DNA from: JBGCFO01 sp045106955
GTDB taxonomy: Bacteria > Pseudomonadota > Alphaproteobacteria > Rickettsiales > Rickettsiaceae
DNA: 64,000 bases
Direction of reading: 5' to 3'
Assembly (NCBI GenBank): GCA_045106955.1
Contig: JBGCFO010000018.1
Span: 1-64,000 of the forward strand
The notes under the pieces are model-generated. The model searched no databases. It worked only from the letters and a program-made list of their open reading frames with translations, and was not told where the DNA came from. A program made the translations under genes and the position numbers. Within the stretch, counting starts at the first letter, position 1. Each line of letters opens with the position of its first letter. Positions 1-8,870 of the stretch are shown here, in pieces.

Positions 1-2
1 CC

Positions 3-119
3 TGGTTAATCAAATTTAAGCGCAGGATTTTAGAAGGCATTTCTTTTTATCGGCAGGATTGGGAGATTATCAAACCAGCAATTTCGTTAAGAATGAGGAG
101 TATTTTGACAACTACCTAA
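3..119 (+). other. possible C-terminal tail of an unrecognised ORF
   Basis: An open frame runs from the window edge and stops with TAA, giving 38 codons rich in Arg, Lys, Ile and Trp (it contains FYRQDWEIIKPA). There is no start inside the window, so if real it is the end of a gene lying to the left. I cannot place it in a family. A mobile-element or other accessory protein is possible, but a chance open frame of this length in AT-rich DNA is equally possible. From here to the next gene at 293 the sequence is very AT-rich. The only feature I see is a TATAAT at 253-258 that could be a -10 box for the next gene; no good -35 goes with it. Confidence 0.2.
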
Positions 120-292
120 AGTTTTAGCGCGAAACTCCTGCCAAAATCATCATTGATATATAATAAATCTTATATGTTCTATTTTAGACATATAATTAAT
201 TATTTAATCTTAAATATTATTTAACTATTACTATTAATTAATAATATTTGGTTATAATTATACTTAAGAATAAAATTAAATAATTAATTGAT

Positions 293-1867
293 ATGAGCAA
301 AGACAAGCTAGATCAAAATTTAGTTGATTTTGTATCACTACATAGAGATATTAGAAAAAATCTAAGAGAAACACAGAATATTGAGCATCCAACCAAAAAA
401 AAAGTGATGAATGCATTGGATAATAGATTAAAGGAGCAATTGTCAGTTTACGAAAATCAAGAAAAAAACTCTATTGCAAATTCACCTAAAGCTGAGCAAA
501 AAAACAAACAAAAACAATTGCAATCAACTTTGCAAGAAATGAAAAAATCTAATGCAATGACTATGAAGGTTGCTGATTGGCTATGGCATGGCAATGCCAA
601 ACCTTTAAGCAAGGAGGTGTTTGCTAATCGCTTGGTAGTAAATGATGGATCTACCCCTCTTCAATCAGCTATTTCGGTTGCAAGTAATGTAGCTCAAGCA
701 GTATTGCATGGACATACTTTTGGCTTAACAGCAGTGCTTAGCGCTTCACAAAAAATTAGTTCAGCTGTGAATGATGCACGCACTGATCAAGCTATTGATA
801 TAGAGCGAAGTAGCATCAAAGCCCAAGCGCAAAGAGAATTACTAAAACGATCTGATTATTTAAATGATGAAAAACAAATAATACGTGCAAATAGATTATC
901 AAGGGCTATAGAACAGCTAAATGCTCGTAATGATACACAAATAACTACAGATACTAACCCAAAAAATTTAAATGCTAATCTAGAATCTAAGCAAAAATTA
1001 GATGCTAAAGTAGACAAGGTAACTGCCGATATCACTCCAAATGTTACCATTAGTAAAAATGCAATTACTGAGGGTCAATCAACTCCAGGAACTCTTCCTC
1101 AAAAGATTCCTCCGATACCAGGAGTACAAAAATTAACAAATACAGTGTCTAGTGCAATTTCAGAAAAAGTTTCAAATGTCCTGCAACATCCATTTCAATC
1201 TGCTATTTCAGAGGTAACATCTATTATGGGCAAATTAAACCAAAAAATTAACACAATAGATACAAATGTTGTAAATAGATCTGATTTACGTGCGCAGGAA
1301 GCGTCTAAATATGACAAACAATATGAATCTAAAAGTAATCTGAATGCAAAAAAAATTAACACACTTAATTCGCAAGAACGTCTTGAACAATCATGGCGTA
1401 AAAATATCATTGCTCGTGCATCTCTAGATGCGACAAAAACAATAGTTCAAGAACGAGGGGCAAGTCGTGAGCCTACGCCAGAAGTTGGAGCAAGATATAG
1501 TCGTGCAATAGATGAGAATATACTGAAGAATACAGCGCCAATCCCAAAATTATCAAAAAAAGCTGTTATTCGCAAATTATTCAATGTTTCACCAAAAATG
1601 GTAGATGCGCCACTTCAAGGAGATGAAAGCACTAAATTACTAGCTCAGCTTTCATCAATTCAGCATAAATATCAAGAAATTAAAAATGACATTCATAAAC
1701 AACTTGTTGCAGATAATAAAACGCAAAATATTAGCTCGCAAAAAGAAAATTTGAGCGAGAAAAAAAATCATATGCAAGAAGCATTATCAAAGAATAATCC
1801 ATCTACAAAGCAAGAAACATTGAATGTAAAACAACATACAGAAAATCGCGATCAAGAAATACAATAA
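293..1867 (+). CDS. hypothetical hydrophilic, helix-rich protein (524 aa)
   Basis: I do not recognise a family. The protein is strongly hydrophilic, rich in Lys, Gln, Asn and Ser, with long predicted helical or coiled stretches at residues about 1-95 and 330-524. It has no signal peptide. One less polar segment near residues 125-165 (around QSAISVASNVAQAVLHGH) is rich in Ala, Ser and Val and could be an amphipathic or membrane-interacting helix pair. The tail after residue 440 is charged and Gln/Lys-rich. The gene stands alone: AT-rich DNA lies upstream and a convergent porin downstream, separated by a strong hairpin. In a host-associated alphaproteobacterium such lineage-specific proteins are sometimes secreted effectors, but nothing here proves secretion. 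The coding call rests on one long uninterrupted frame with an ATG start. Confidence 0.7.
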   Translation: MSKDKLDQNLVDFVSLHRDIRKNLRETQNIEHPTKKKVMNALDNRLKEQLSVYENQEKNSIANSPKAEQKNKQKQLQSTLQEMKKSNAMTMKVADWLWHGNAKPLSKEVFANRLVVNDGSTPLQSAISVASNVAQAVLHGHTFGLTAVLSASQKISSAVNDARTDQAIDIERSSIKAQAQRELLKRSDYLNDEKQIIRANRLSRAIEQLNARNDTQITTDTNPKNLNANLESKQKLDAKVDKVTADITPNVTISKNAITEGQSTPGTLPQKIPPIPGVQKLTNTVSSAISEKVSNVLQHPFQSAISEVTSIMGKLNQKINTIDTNVVNRSDLRAQEASKYDKQYESKSNLNAKKINTLNSQERLEQSWRKNIIARASLDATKTIVQERGASREPTPEVGARYSRAIDENILKNTAPIPKLSKKAVIRKLFNVSPKMVDAPLQGDESTKLLAQLSSIQHKYQEIKNDIHKQLVADNKTQNISSQKENLSEKKNHMQEALSKNNPSTKQETLNVKQHTENRDQEIQ

Positions 1868-1942
1868 CTTAATCCAAATTCCAAGTTAAAAATCCACGTA
1901 AGCTATAGGTTTTCTGTTCGTTTATAAGAGGCATTGAGCATC

Positions 1943-1985
1943 GCACCTCCTAAGCGATAAGACGCATAGGCGGGTGCTGCTTTTT
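1943..1985 (+). terminator. rho-independent terminator after the 524-aa ORF
   Basis: A GC-rich hairpin, GCACCT..GGGTGC with an inner CCTA/TAGG and GCG/CGC stem around the loop ATAAGA, is followed three bases later by TTTTT. It stands out against the AT-rich surroundings and lies 75 bp after the hypothetical gene. The T-run overlaps the last codons of the convergent porin gene. The minus strand has no T-run after the hairpin, so it probably serves the plus-strand gene only. Confidence 0.65.
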
Positions 1986-3315
1986 AAATTTTTAATTTTG
2001 TACCAAGCAACAGTATGTTGGCTTTAGTAGTAGCTTTAGGCGCTCTTTGTAATTTTAAGTTATTAGGATCTGATAAATTATAAGAAGAACCTCTTTTTGC
2101 ACGCACATCAGAAACTTCTATATAAGATGACCAACCTGGAAATAATTGAATTTGCGTACCTAACACTAGAGCATTAATTTGATTTTCAAATTTGTGACCT
2201 TCATACCATGATAAGCTTGTTTTTATAGGCCCTTGTTGATAAGCAATCGCTGCTGTGTAATACCAAGATTTACGATTAACATTGTCGTTAATTTCTTTTG
2301 CTGTTAAACTCTTTCCAAAAGTTCCGTATGATCCTGCAAGGCTAAATGTGCCATCAACAAAAGATAAGCCTTTTATATCTAGCATTGCGCCAACGTCATA
2401 GTAGAACAAATTACTAAGTTTGTATGTACCAGTCAATTGATTCTGGTCAGAGGTAACTTTCACACTTCCAACTGAATTACCGAAATCTGACGTAGCAGCT
2501 ATAGTAGCATCAAGACTGTCATTAATTGCATGATTGTAGGATAAGCCCACAGAAAAAGCATTTTTTACATTTTTATTAAATTCAGCATTTCCTTTGTTTT
2601 CATTTGGTCCAAATTCTATGGTTTCTATACCGCTACTATTTGCGCTATGTTTATAACTTCCAACATTAGATGAATCTGGAATGTACGACACACCAATTGA
2701 TAGACCTTTATAGCCTGTAAATAGTGAAATTTTTCTCGTTCCTTCTGCCTTGTCTAAAGATGCATCACTTAAATAACTTTTGATAGTGTTTTCAAAAAAA
2801 TAACCAGTATTTGGAAACGCAGTTGGAACACCGTTATAATTCATATGATCAGACTTTGTCTCAAAATATCTTGTCCAATCATCTCCTGTTGCTGCTGTAA
2901 TCGATAAAAACGAAATACGCATAACTGATCCAGCTGCTTCCTGAGAACCAAACTGCATTTTGCCAAAATCTGAATTAACAAAAATATTTGAACCATTATA
3001 AGAACCGGATGTATTATGAAAAGCAGTTGGTTTAAAGGATAACAATGCACCATATGAAATTCCATTATCTGCATTAAAAGTTGCTTGTAAATTTAATGCA
3101 GCACTGCTAAATAAGGCAAAATCCTTATTATTTGCCGTCATAAATTTTTCTTTTGGAGTAAGATGGTTTTGATGTCTCCATCCAGCTTGGAAATGAAAAT
3201 GACCATTGAATTTGATCTCCGCATCGCCATCGCTTGCAATTGTATCTGCCATAACTTTATTAGTAGCAAAAGCAAGTAAGACTGTTAGGGCTAATAACTT
3301 TAATATTTTACTCAT
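1984..3315 (-). CDS. outer-membrane porin (Gram-negative porin type)
   Basis: A 443-residue protein with a clear N-terminal signal peptide (hydrophobic LLALTVLLAFATNKVMADT, likely cut after the Ala of VMA). The rest is a long run of alternating beta-strand sequence. Porin-like features are the opening strand IKFNGHFHFQAGWRH, repeated strands with G-aromatic patterns (GKMQFGSQEAAGSVMR, GLSIGVSYIPDS, SVGLSYNHAI) and polar loops between them. It is expected to be a beta-barrel that lets small solutes cross the outer membrane. The C-terminus ends in Lys-Ile rather than the Phe or Trp typical of many barrel proteins. It is monocistronic, with a 195-bp gap upstream. The porin class is confident; substrate specificity cannot be read. 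Confidence 0.85.
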   Translation of the reverse strand: MSKILKLLALTVLLAFATNKVMADTIASDGDAEIKFNGHFHFQAGWRHQNHLTPKEKFMTANNKDFALFSSAALNLQATFNADNGISYGALLSFKPTAFHNTSGSYNGSNIFVNSDFGKMQFGSQEAAGSVMRISFLSITAATGDDWTRYFETKSDHMNYNGVPTAFPNTGYFFENTIKSYLSDASLDKAEGTRKISLFTGYKGLSIGVSYIPDSSNVGSYKHSANSSGIETIEFGPNENKGNAEFNKNVKNAFSVGLSYNHAINDSLDATIAATSDFGNSVGSVKVTSDQNQLTGTYKLSNLFYYDVGAMLDIKGLSFVDGTFSLAGSYGTFGKSLTAKEINDNVNRKSWYYTAAIAYQQGPIKTSLSWYEGHKFENQINALVLGTQIQLFPGWSSYIEVSDVRAKRGSSYNLSDPNNLKLQRAPKATTKANILLLGTKLKI

Positions 3316-3510
3316 AACCTATGAATTATTATTTGTTTTATTTATTTTCAAAAAAATTTTGCTTACACTAAGCCAATTTGAAGAAGATGATAATATCAGG
3401 AATAAAATAATGCAACATTTAATTACAATTAAATGTACTAAATTTAAACCTTTTTATATTGCACTTAAGATTTAACATATCAATCTAAATAAAATCTCTG
3501 TGTAAAAATA

Positions 3511-4173
3511 TCACTCCTTTAGTAGTGATACCTGGCTTTTGTAATTATTGCCATTACTAAAAATAAAATTCCCAGATACTAAGATATCAACTCCAATATT
3601 TTTACATAATGTGGCAGTTATGTCACTAATACCACCATCTACAGATATTAAAATATCTAAATTTGAATTTTGAATCTTTTGAGATACATATTGAATCATT
3701 TTTAATTGATGATGAATAAATTTTTGACCTCCAAATCCAGGGTCAACAGTCATAATTAATATTAAATCAATTTTATCAATTACATTATCTATAACCGTTA
3801 AATCAGTAGACTGAGTTAACGCAATACCTGATTTTAACCCAGCATTTTTAATCTGATCTAATGCGCCATAAATGTCGCAAGTGGATTCTGGATGTATGGT
3901 TATCATATCAGATCCAGCTTTAATATAATCATTGATAAATAATTCTGGCCTGTCTATCATCAAATGTGTATCAAAAATTAAATCGCTACAAGATCGCATT
4001 GATTTAATAACAGATGGGCCAAAGGTCAAATTAGGCACAAAATGACCATCCATAACATCAATATGTACCATGTCAACATTTGCATGTTTTAACTCATCTA
4101 ATTCTCTAGACAAATATGCAAAATCTGCAGACAAAATTGACGCAGAAATTTTTACAAAATTAGATGCAATCAT
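3511..4173 (-). CDS. rpe: ribulose-phosphate 3-epimerase
   Basis: A 220-residue TIM-barrel protein of normal family length. It interconverts D-ribulose 5-phosphate and D-xylulose 5-phosphate in the non-oxidative pentose phosphate pathway. Hallmarks are SASILSADFAYL at the N-terminus, HIDVMDGHFVPN with the metal-binding His and catalytic Asp, THLMI, the MTVDPGFGGQKF loop and SVDGGI with the second catalytic Asp near the phosphate site. It lies 22 bp downstream of flhB on the same strand and may be co-transcribed with it. The enzyme could supply ribulose 5-phosphate as substrate for the arabinose-5-phosphate isomerase encoded near 60 kb. Confidence 0.95.
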   Translation of the reverse strand: MIASNFVKISASILSADFAYLSRELDELKHANVDMVHIDVMDGHFVPNLTFGPSVIKSMRSCSDLIFDTHLMIDRPELFINDYIKAGSDMITIHPESTCDIYGALDQIKNAGLKSGIALTQSTDLTVIDNVIDKIDLILIMTVDPGFGGQKFIHHQLKMIQYVSQKIQNSNLDILISVDGGISDITATLCKNIGVDILVSGNFIFSNGNNYKSQVSLLKE

Positions 4174-4195
4174 ATTATTATCAAAATTTATAAAT

Positions 4196-5266
4196 TTATA
4201 ATTTACTATTGTTCTTTTTAGACATTACATAGCCAATAATTTTAGCAACAGCCTCATAATGCTCTGGCTTAATCATCTCATCGATTTCAACAGTTTTGTA
4301 AAGCATTTGCGCTAGAGGAGGATCTTCTACAATTGGTATATCATGATCTCTTGCTAATTGCTTAATCGATTGGGCTATTAAATCCAAACCTTTTGTAACT
4401 ACTACTGGAACAGAATCTCCTTTTTCGTATTTTAATGCTACAGCATAGTGTTCAGGATTGGTAATAACTACTGTAGATTTAGGCACATTGGTTGCAATAT
4501 TCCTTTTGATCTGCTCTCTTCTTAAGGCCTTGATCTTATGCTTAATTTCTGGATCACCTTCGGTTTGTTTGTATTCATCTTTGACTTCTTGTTTCGTCAT
4601 TTTTAAGGACTGTATATGTTCGTATTTCTGATAGATAAAATCAAAAAATGCCATTATTGATAATATAACACATACGCACATCATAATTTTGAGCGTCATG
4701 CTGTACATCTGAAATAATAGAGCATCAACTGAGTAATCTGGATATTGATTAATTTCTTGTATGTTGTTGTATATAATGATAGAGATGCAAATACCGACCG
4801 TTAAAATCTTCAAAAAACTTTTAATGAATTCAACAAGGCTCTTTTTAGAAAATAGCTTTTTAAATCCTTTAATTAAAGATAATTTTGATATATCTGGTTT
4901 TAACGGTTCCGATGAAAATATAAATTCCCCTTGTTGCAGATAAGATGAAAATAATGCAATAATCATTACAGAGATAAATAAAGGGCTAATATATATCAAA
5001 ACTTTGTATAACAAATTTTGAAATAATAAGCCTGTAGTAGCCTTATCAATCATTATATCTCCACAATTTGCAATGAAAATTCCTAAGCTATTAATCGTAG
5101 ATCTTAAAGTGTAAGGCATGATAAATAATATTAGCAAAGTTAATGCCAATATCATAAAGAAGCTATTTACCTCTCTAGAGTTAGCTACCTGCCCTTTCTC
5201 TATGCTATCTCGAATCTTCTTCTCGGTAGGTTCTTCTGTTTTTGAATCTTTATCTTGGTCTTCCAT
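4196..5266 (-). CDS. flhB: flagellar/type III export switch protein FlhB
   Basis: A 356-residue inner-membrane component of the flagellar export gate. The N-terminus has the family signature (DSKTEEPTEKKIRDSIEKGQ, then VANSREV). Four hydrophobic segments follow at about residues 35-53, 85-108, 150-170 and 190-212. A cytoplasmic domain starts near residue 215 with MTKQEVKDEYKQTEGDPEIK. The autocleavage loop is NPEH at residues 270-273, where FlhB/YscU proteins usually have NPTH, so Thr is replaced by Glu. The cleavage Asn and Pro are kept. Downstream are KYEKG and the IVEDPPLAQMLY segment typical of the cleaved domain. It is the only flagellar gene in this window, between rpe and the divergent ybeY. 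FlhB and non-flagellar YscU-type proteins are hard to separate; the sequence fits FlhB better. Confidence 0.9.
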   Translation of the reverse strand: MEDQDKDSKTEEPTEKKIRDSIEKGQVANSREVNSFFMILALTLLILFIMPYTLRSTINSLGIFIANCGDIMIDKATTGLLFQNLLYKVLIYISPLFISVMIIALFSSYLQQGEFIFSSEPLKPDISKLSLIKGFKKLFSKKSLVEFIKSFLKILTVGICISIIIYNNIQEINQYPDYSVDALLFQMYSMTLKIMMCVCVILSIMAFFDFIYQKYEHIQSLKMTKQEVKDEYKQTEGDPEIKHKIKALRREQIKRNIATNVPKSTVVITNPEHYAVALKYEKGDSVPVVVTKGLDLIAQSIKQLARDHDIPIVEDPPLAQMLYKTVEIDEMIKPEHYEAVAKIIGYVMSKKNNSKL

Positions 5267-5314
5267 ATAAATTTAGAAGTATGTATAATAATTATTTTAT
5301 GATATTAATTATTA

Positions 5315-5806
5315 ATGAAAATTTTAATCGAAGTTGCACAAAATTGCAAAGACTGGAATCAACATAAAGAAATTGATAAACAATTGATTACAAATGTAAC
5401 AAATACTACATGCAAGATGGTCATTGATCTTTCTAATGTCCAATTGTTGGAATTATCCATTTTACTTACAGATGATCAAGAAATGCAGTTATTAAATAAA
5501 AAATTTCGGAAAAAAAATAAATCTACAAATGTTCTATCTTTTCCTGATGAATATTGGAATCAGGGGTTATCTGATGCTTTAAAATCAGAGCGCTTATATC
5601 TTGGAGATATTGCATTTAGTTATCAGAATATTTATAATGAATCCATATCTCAGGATAAATATTTTATCAATCATTTTATACATTTGCTTGTACACTCAAT
5701 ATTACATCTGATAGGATTTACTCATGAACAGGACAGTGATTCTCAAATTATGGAAGATTTAGAAATCAAAATACTAACAATGTTTAATATCTCATCTCCT
5801 TATTAA
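5315..5806 (+). CDS. ybeY: endoribonuclease YbeY (16S rRNA maturation)
   Basis: A 163-residue single-domain zinc metalloprotein. YbeY is needed for 16S rRNA 3'-end processing and ribosome quality control. The zinc site is the motif HSILHLIGFTH, with ligands His127, His131 and His137. Other family signatures are ILLTDDQEMQLLNKKFRKK and TNVLSFP. It starts only 48 bp from the divergent flhB, so the two share a promoter region. It is followed 33 bp later by tlyC/corC on the same strand, the usual bacterial order of ybeY followed by a CBS-domain CorC/YbeX protein. Confidence 0.93.
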   Translation: MKILIEVAQNCKDWNQHKEIDKQLITNVTNTTCKMVIDLSNVQLLELSILLTDDQEMQLLNKKFRKKNKSTNVLSFPDEYWNQGLSDALKSERLYLGDIAFSYQNIYNESISQDKYFINHFIHLLVHSILHLIGFTHEQDSDSQIMEDLEIKILTMFNISSPY

Positions 5807-5839
5807 ATAATATTTATTACAATTCTCAGCAACATTTAT

Positions 5840-6763
5840 ATGGAATCGGATTTACCTAAAAAGAATCTAACTAAAAATACTACAAAAACTACCTTGTACA
5901 ATAAAGTAAAAAATGCATTGCACAACCTAATCGCTTACATTGCATCAGGATTAAATATCAATTACAAAAGCAAGTTAAGCTTGCATGACAAAATAAGTCA
6001 TCTTGATAAAAATAAAATAGGAATATTAAATAATTTTCTTGATTTTAATCATAAGACAGTCAAGGATGTAATGATTCCTAGATCTGATATAGTATCAATT
6101 GAGCTAGAAGCTTCATTTGAAGAATTGCATAAGATAATGGTCAATTCCTACTATAGCAGGATATTGATATATCAAAATAATCTAGATAATGTAATAGGAT
6201 TTATACACATCAAAGATGTAATGAAAGCAGAAAATACTGCAACGCCTAAACCAATAAAATCATTAATTAGAAAACATTTAGTATCTGTAGAATCTACCAA
6301 ACTTACTAGCTTATTATTCGAAATGAGTAAGCAACGAACTCATATAGCTGTTATTGTTGACGAATATGGTGGCACTGATGGTATTGTAACGATAAGCGAC
6401 ATAACAAATGAAATATTTGGTGAAATAGAAGATGAGCATGAAACTCAGAACCATCATAGCTATACTATAATTGATCCAGCAACAATTATTGCAAGTGGCA
6501 GAGTTGAAATTAAAGAAATAGAAGATTTAATTGATGAAAAATTAACAAACGACTCCGATGAACATGAATTTGATACAATAGCTGGATTAATACTGACAAA
6601 AACAGGAGAAATTCCTCACTCTGGTGCTATTGTAAAATTATCAGAACAAATAACCATAGAAGTTCTCCAAGCTAATAATCGGACTGTTGAAAAAGTCAAA
6701 ATCACTTTAACAAATGCAAGTAATAAACCAACTAAAAAAATTAAGTCTGACAAATTACCGTAA
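5840..6763 (+). CDS. tlyC: CBS-pair CorC/TlyC-family protein
   Basis: A 307-residue protein without the N-terminal DUF21 membrane domain. An N-terminal helical segment is followed by two CBS domains (about residues 75-195; VKDVMIPRSDIVSIE opens the first, and VIVDEYGGTDGIVTISDI lies in the second) and a C-terminal CorC_HlyC domain (about residues 210-300, containing FDTIAGLIL). Members are annotated either as CorC/YbeX, linked to magnesium and cobalt efflux and ribosome metabolism, or as the hemolysin-like TlyC of Rickettsia. The sequence does not separate the two roles, but adjacency to ybeY supports the YbeX/CorC side. Its last 50 bp overlap the start of recF. Confidence 0.88.
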   Translation: MESDLPKKNLTKNTTKTTLYNKVKNALHNLIAYIASGLNINYKSKLSLHDKISHLDKNKIGILNNFLDFNHKTVKDVMIPRSDIVSIELEASFEELHKIMVNSYYSRILIYQNNLDNVIGFIHIKDVMKAENTATPKPIKSLIRKHLVSVESTKLTSLLFEMSKQRTHIAVIVDEYGGTDGIVTISDITNEIFGEIEDEHETQNHHSYTIIDPATIIASGRVEIKEIEDLIDEKLTNDSDEHEFDTIAGLILTKTGEIPHSGAIVKLSEQITIEVLQANNRTVEKVKITLTNASNKPTKKIKSDKLP

Positions 6764-7802
6764 TTTTGAGCAGTTTAATTTAGAACCTAATGATAATAAG
6801 ATTAAGCTATTAGTTGGTGATAATGGCACTGGAAAAACTAATATATTAGAGTCTATATCATTGCTCTCTCCTGGTCGCGGACTTCGGTTTGCGAAGCTTG
6901 AAGATATTTGTCTCAATCAAAAACCATGGAAAATTAATGCTCATGTAGAAGGTAAATTTGGCACCGCTTCACTCATAAGCTATTTTAAATCTGAAAATAA
7001 TAGAAAAATTGTTGAATTTAATGGCAGTATAATCCCAAATAATGAATTATGTAAAATATTAAACATCGTTTGGCTTACTACTCAAATGGATTATTTATTC
7101 ATTGAAAGCGCAGCAAATAGACGTAAATTTTTTGACAGAATTGTATATAACTTTCATTGCAATCATGCAAATAATCTCAACAAATATGAAAATTATATCT
7201 CACAAAGAAATCAAGCATTACAGCAAGATAGAGTTGATAATAAATTACTTGATATTATTGAACAAAAATTGACTAATTTAGCATTTGATATTACAAGTGC
7301 TAAAGTCAATACAATGTGTAAACTGCAAAATGCAATTGATTCATTAGGCGATGATTTTATGAAAATTACTCTTAAAATTCATGGAGAAATAGAAGAGAAA
7401 ATTTTAGCCAAATATAATAAAGAAGAGATATGCGAGTTTGTCTTAAAGAGATTTAATGACATGCGTAACCGAGACAAAATTTCTAGACGTACAAATTTTG
7501 GTATTAATAAAAGCGATTTTACAGCTATATATAACAATAAAGAGGCTAAATTCTGTTCCACTGGCCAACAAAAATCAATGTTAATTACAATTGTTTTTAG
7601 TCAAATCATAAGCATAATTGAAAATACCAACATAGCTCCAATTTTATTGCTAGACGAAGTGCTAACACATCTTGATTCGAAGGCAAGATCTTCTTTACTT
7701 AATATTTTGTTAAATTTAAATGTTCAAACATGGATTACTACAACAGATTTAAATCTTATCGAAATACCTCATGAAAATTTTAATATAATCAATATTCTTT
7801 GA
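6714..7802 (+). CDS. recF: DNA replication and repair protein RecF
   Basis: A 362-residue SMC-like ATPase that loads RecA at single-strand gaps. Walker A is GDNGTGKT at residues 35-42, the ABC-type signature region is STGQQKSML and Walker B is LLLDEVLTHLDSKAR. The N-terminus LKKLSLTNYRNFEQF is the RecF signature. The ATG chosen gives a normal N-terminus, but it overlaps the upstream CBS-protein gene by 50 bp; no later start would keep the first beta strand. It ends 30 bp from the convergent epimerase gene. The usual dnaA-dnaN-recF context is absent. Confidence 0.93.
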   Translation: MQVINQLKKLSLTNYRNFEQFNLEPNDNKIKLLVGDNGTGKTNILESISLLSPGRGLRFAKLEDICLNQKPWKINAHVEGKFGTASLISYFKSENNRKIVEFNGSIIPNNELCKILNIVWLTTQMDYLFIESAANRRKFFDRIVYNFHCNHANNLNKYENYISQRNQALQQDRVDNKLLDIIEQKLTNLAFDITSAKVNTMCKLQNAIDSLGDDFMKITLKIHGEIEEKILAKYNKEEICEFVLKRFNDMRNRDKISRRTNFGINKSDFTAIYNNKEAKFCSTGQQKSMLITIVFSQIISIIENTNIAPILLLDEVLTHLDSKARSSLLNILLNLNVQTWITTTDLNLIEIPHENFNIINIL

Positions 7803-7832
7803 TATAAATTTGTTAGCTTCAATTTATTAGCT

Positions 7833-8756
7833 TCATTTATTTTGAGATAAACATAAAGTTTTTAACCCATCTGCAAGACTGATATTTGCTTTTAAACCTA
7901 AATATTTTTGCAACTTAGACGCATTTCCAATTGATTGATAAATATCGCATGAGCGGGCTTCTTTATAACTAATTTCATTATTGCAACGATGTATACTAAA
8001 TAATTTTTGAGCAAGATCGTTAATATTAGATCCAATGCCAGTACAAAGATTAAACACGCCATATCTATTTGAATCTAGATATTTCTGAGACTTGTATAGC
8101 GCTTGAACAACATCAGATACAAAAATAAAATCTCTTTCTTGTTTTCCATCTCCATATATATGCAATGGTAATGAGCGATTAATCCTATCTATAAATTTTG
8201 AAATAACCCCAGAATATTCAGAACATGGGTCTTGTCTGGATCCGTAGACATTAAAAAATCGCAATGCTACGCATTTTAACCCTCTTATATCTGATAATAA
8301 TTTGGCTTGGAACTCCGATGAATATTTATCAAGTCCATAAGGTGAGATTGGGCAAATAGAACTTGTTTCTGCAATTGGCGCAAATTTAGGGACTCCATAA
8401 ACTGCAGCGGAGGAGGCGAAAATTACCGGTATATTCAATGATGATGCTAATAAAAATACATTCAAAGATCCAAGAAAATTAACACGATTACACCATTCCC
8501 AATTTTGCATTGATTCTTGTATAGAAGCGATAGCGGCCAAATGATAACAATAATCAATGTCTTTTAATGCAGATTTTAAAGTTTTAACGTCAGTAATGCA
8601 TCCTTGAATAAAATTACATTTACTATTGATATTTGATATCTTACCGCTTGATAGATCATCAAAAATTGTCACTCGATGACCTTGATCGATTAAATAATCA
8701 GCTAAATGTGACCCAATAAAACCTGCTCCACCAGTAATTAAATAAGATATGGTCAT
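7833..8756 (-). CDS. NAD-dependent nucleotide-sugar epimerase/dehydratase (UDP-GlcNAc 4-epimerase-like)
   Basis: A 307-residue extended short-chain dehydrogenase. The Rossmann motif TGGAGFIGSHLADYL (residues 8-22) binds NAD. DDLSSGKISNI follows, then the catalytic Ser region FASSAAVYG and the YGLDK (YxxxK) pair. RFFNVYGSRQDP and the downstream VISKFIDRINRSLPLHIYGDG with QERDFIFV are typical of UDP-glucose/GlcNAc 4-epimerases and related dTDP-sugar enzymes. It probably provides an activated sugar for the glycosyltransferases encoded just across the divergent gap. The sugar specificity (Glc, GlcNAc or uronic acid) cannot be assigned. Confidence 0.85.
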   Translation of the reverse strand: MTISYLITGGAGFIGSHLADYLIDQGHRVTIFDDLSSGKISNINSKCNFIQGCITDVKTLKSALKDIDYCYHLAAIASIQESMQNWEWCNRVNFLGSLNVFLLASSLNIPVIFASSAAVYGVPKFAPIAETSSICPISPYGLDKYSSEFQAKLLSDIRGLKCVALRFFNVYGSRQDPCSEYSGVISKFIDRINRSLPLHIYGDGKQERDFIFVSDVVQALYKSQKYLDSNRYGVFNLCTGIGSNINDLAQKLFSIHRCNNEISYKEARSCDIYQSIGNASKLQKYLGLKANISLADGLKTLCLSQNK

Positions 8757-8870
8757 AACAATGATATTAGGTATTATGTAGCATTTTAAATTGATATTGC
8801 ATAAATAATGATTTACTTATATTAATAACACTGATTTATAATTTCTAACATTAATTAGCTCTAGTTTCAA

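Noticed and set aside
3206..3475. 89-codon plus-strand open frame over the porin signal peptide and upstream gap
   Set aside because: Most of it is antisense to the porin start, the rest is AT-rich spacer; hydrophobic, no family features.
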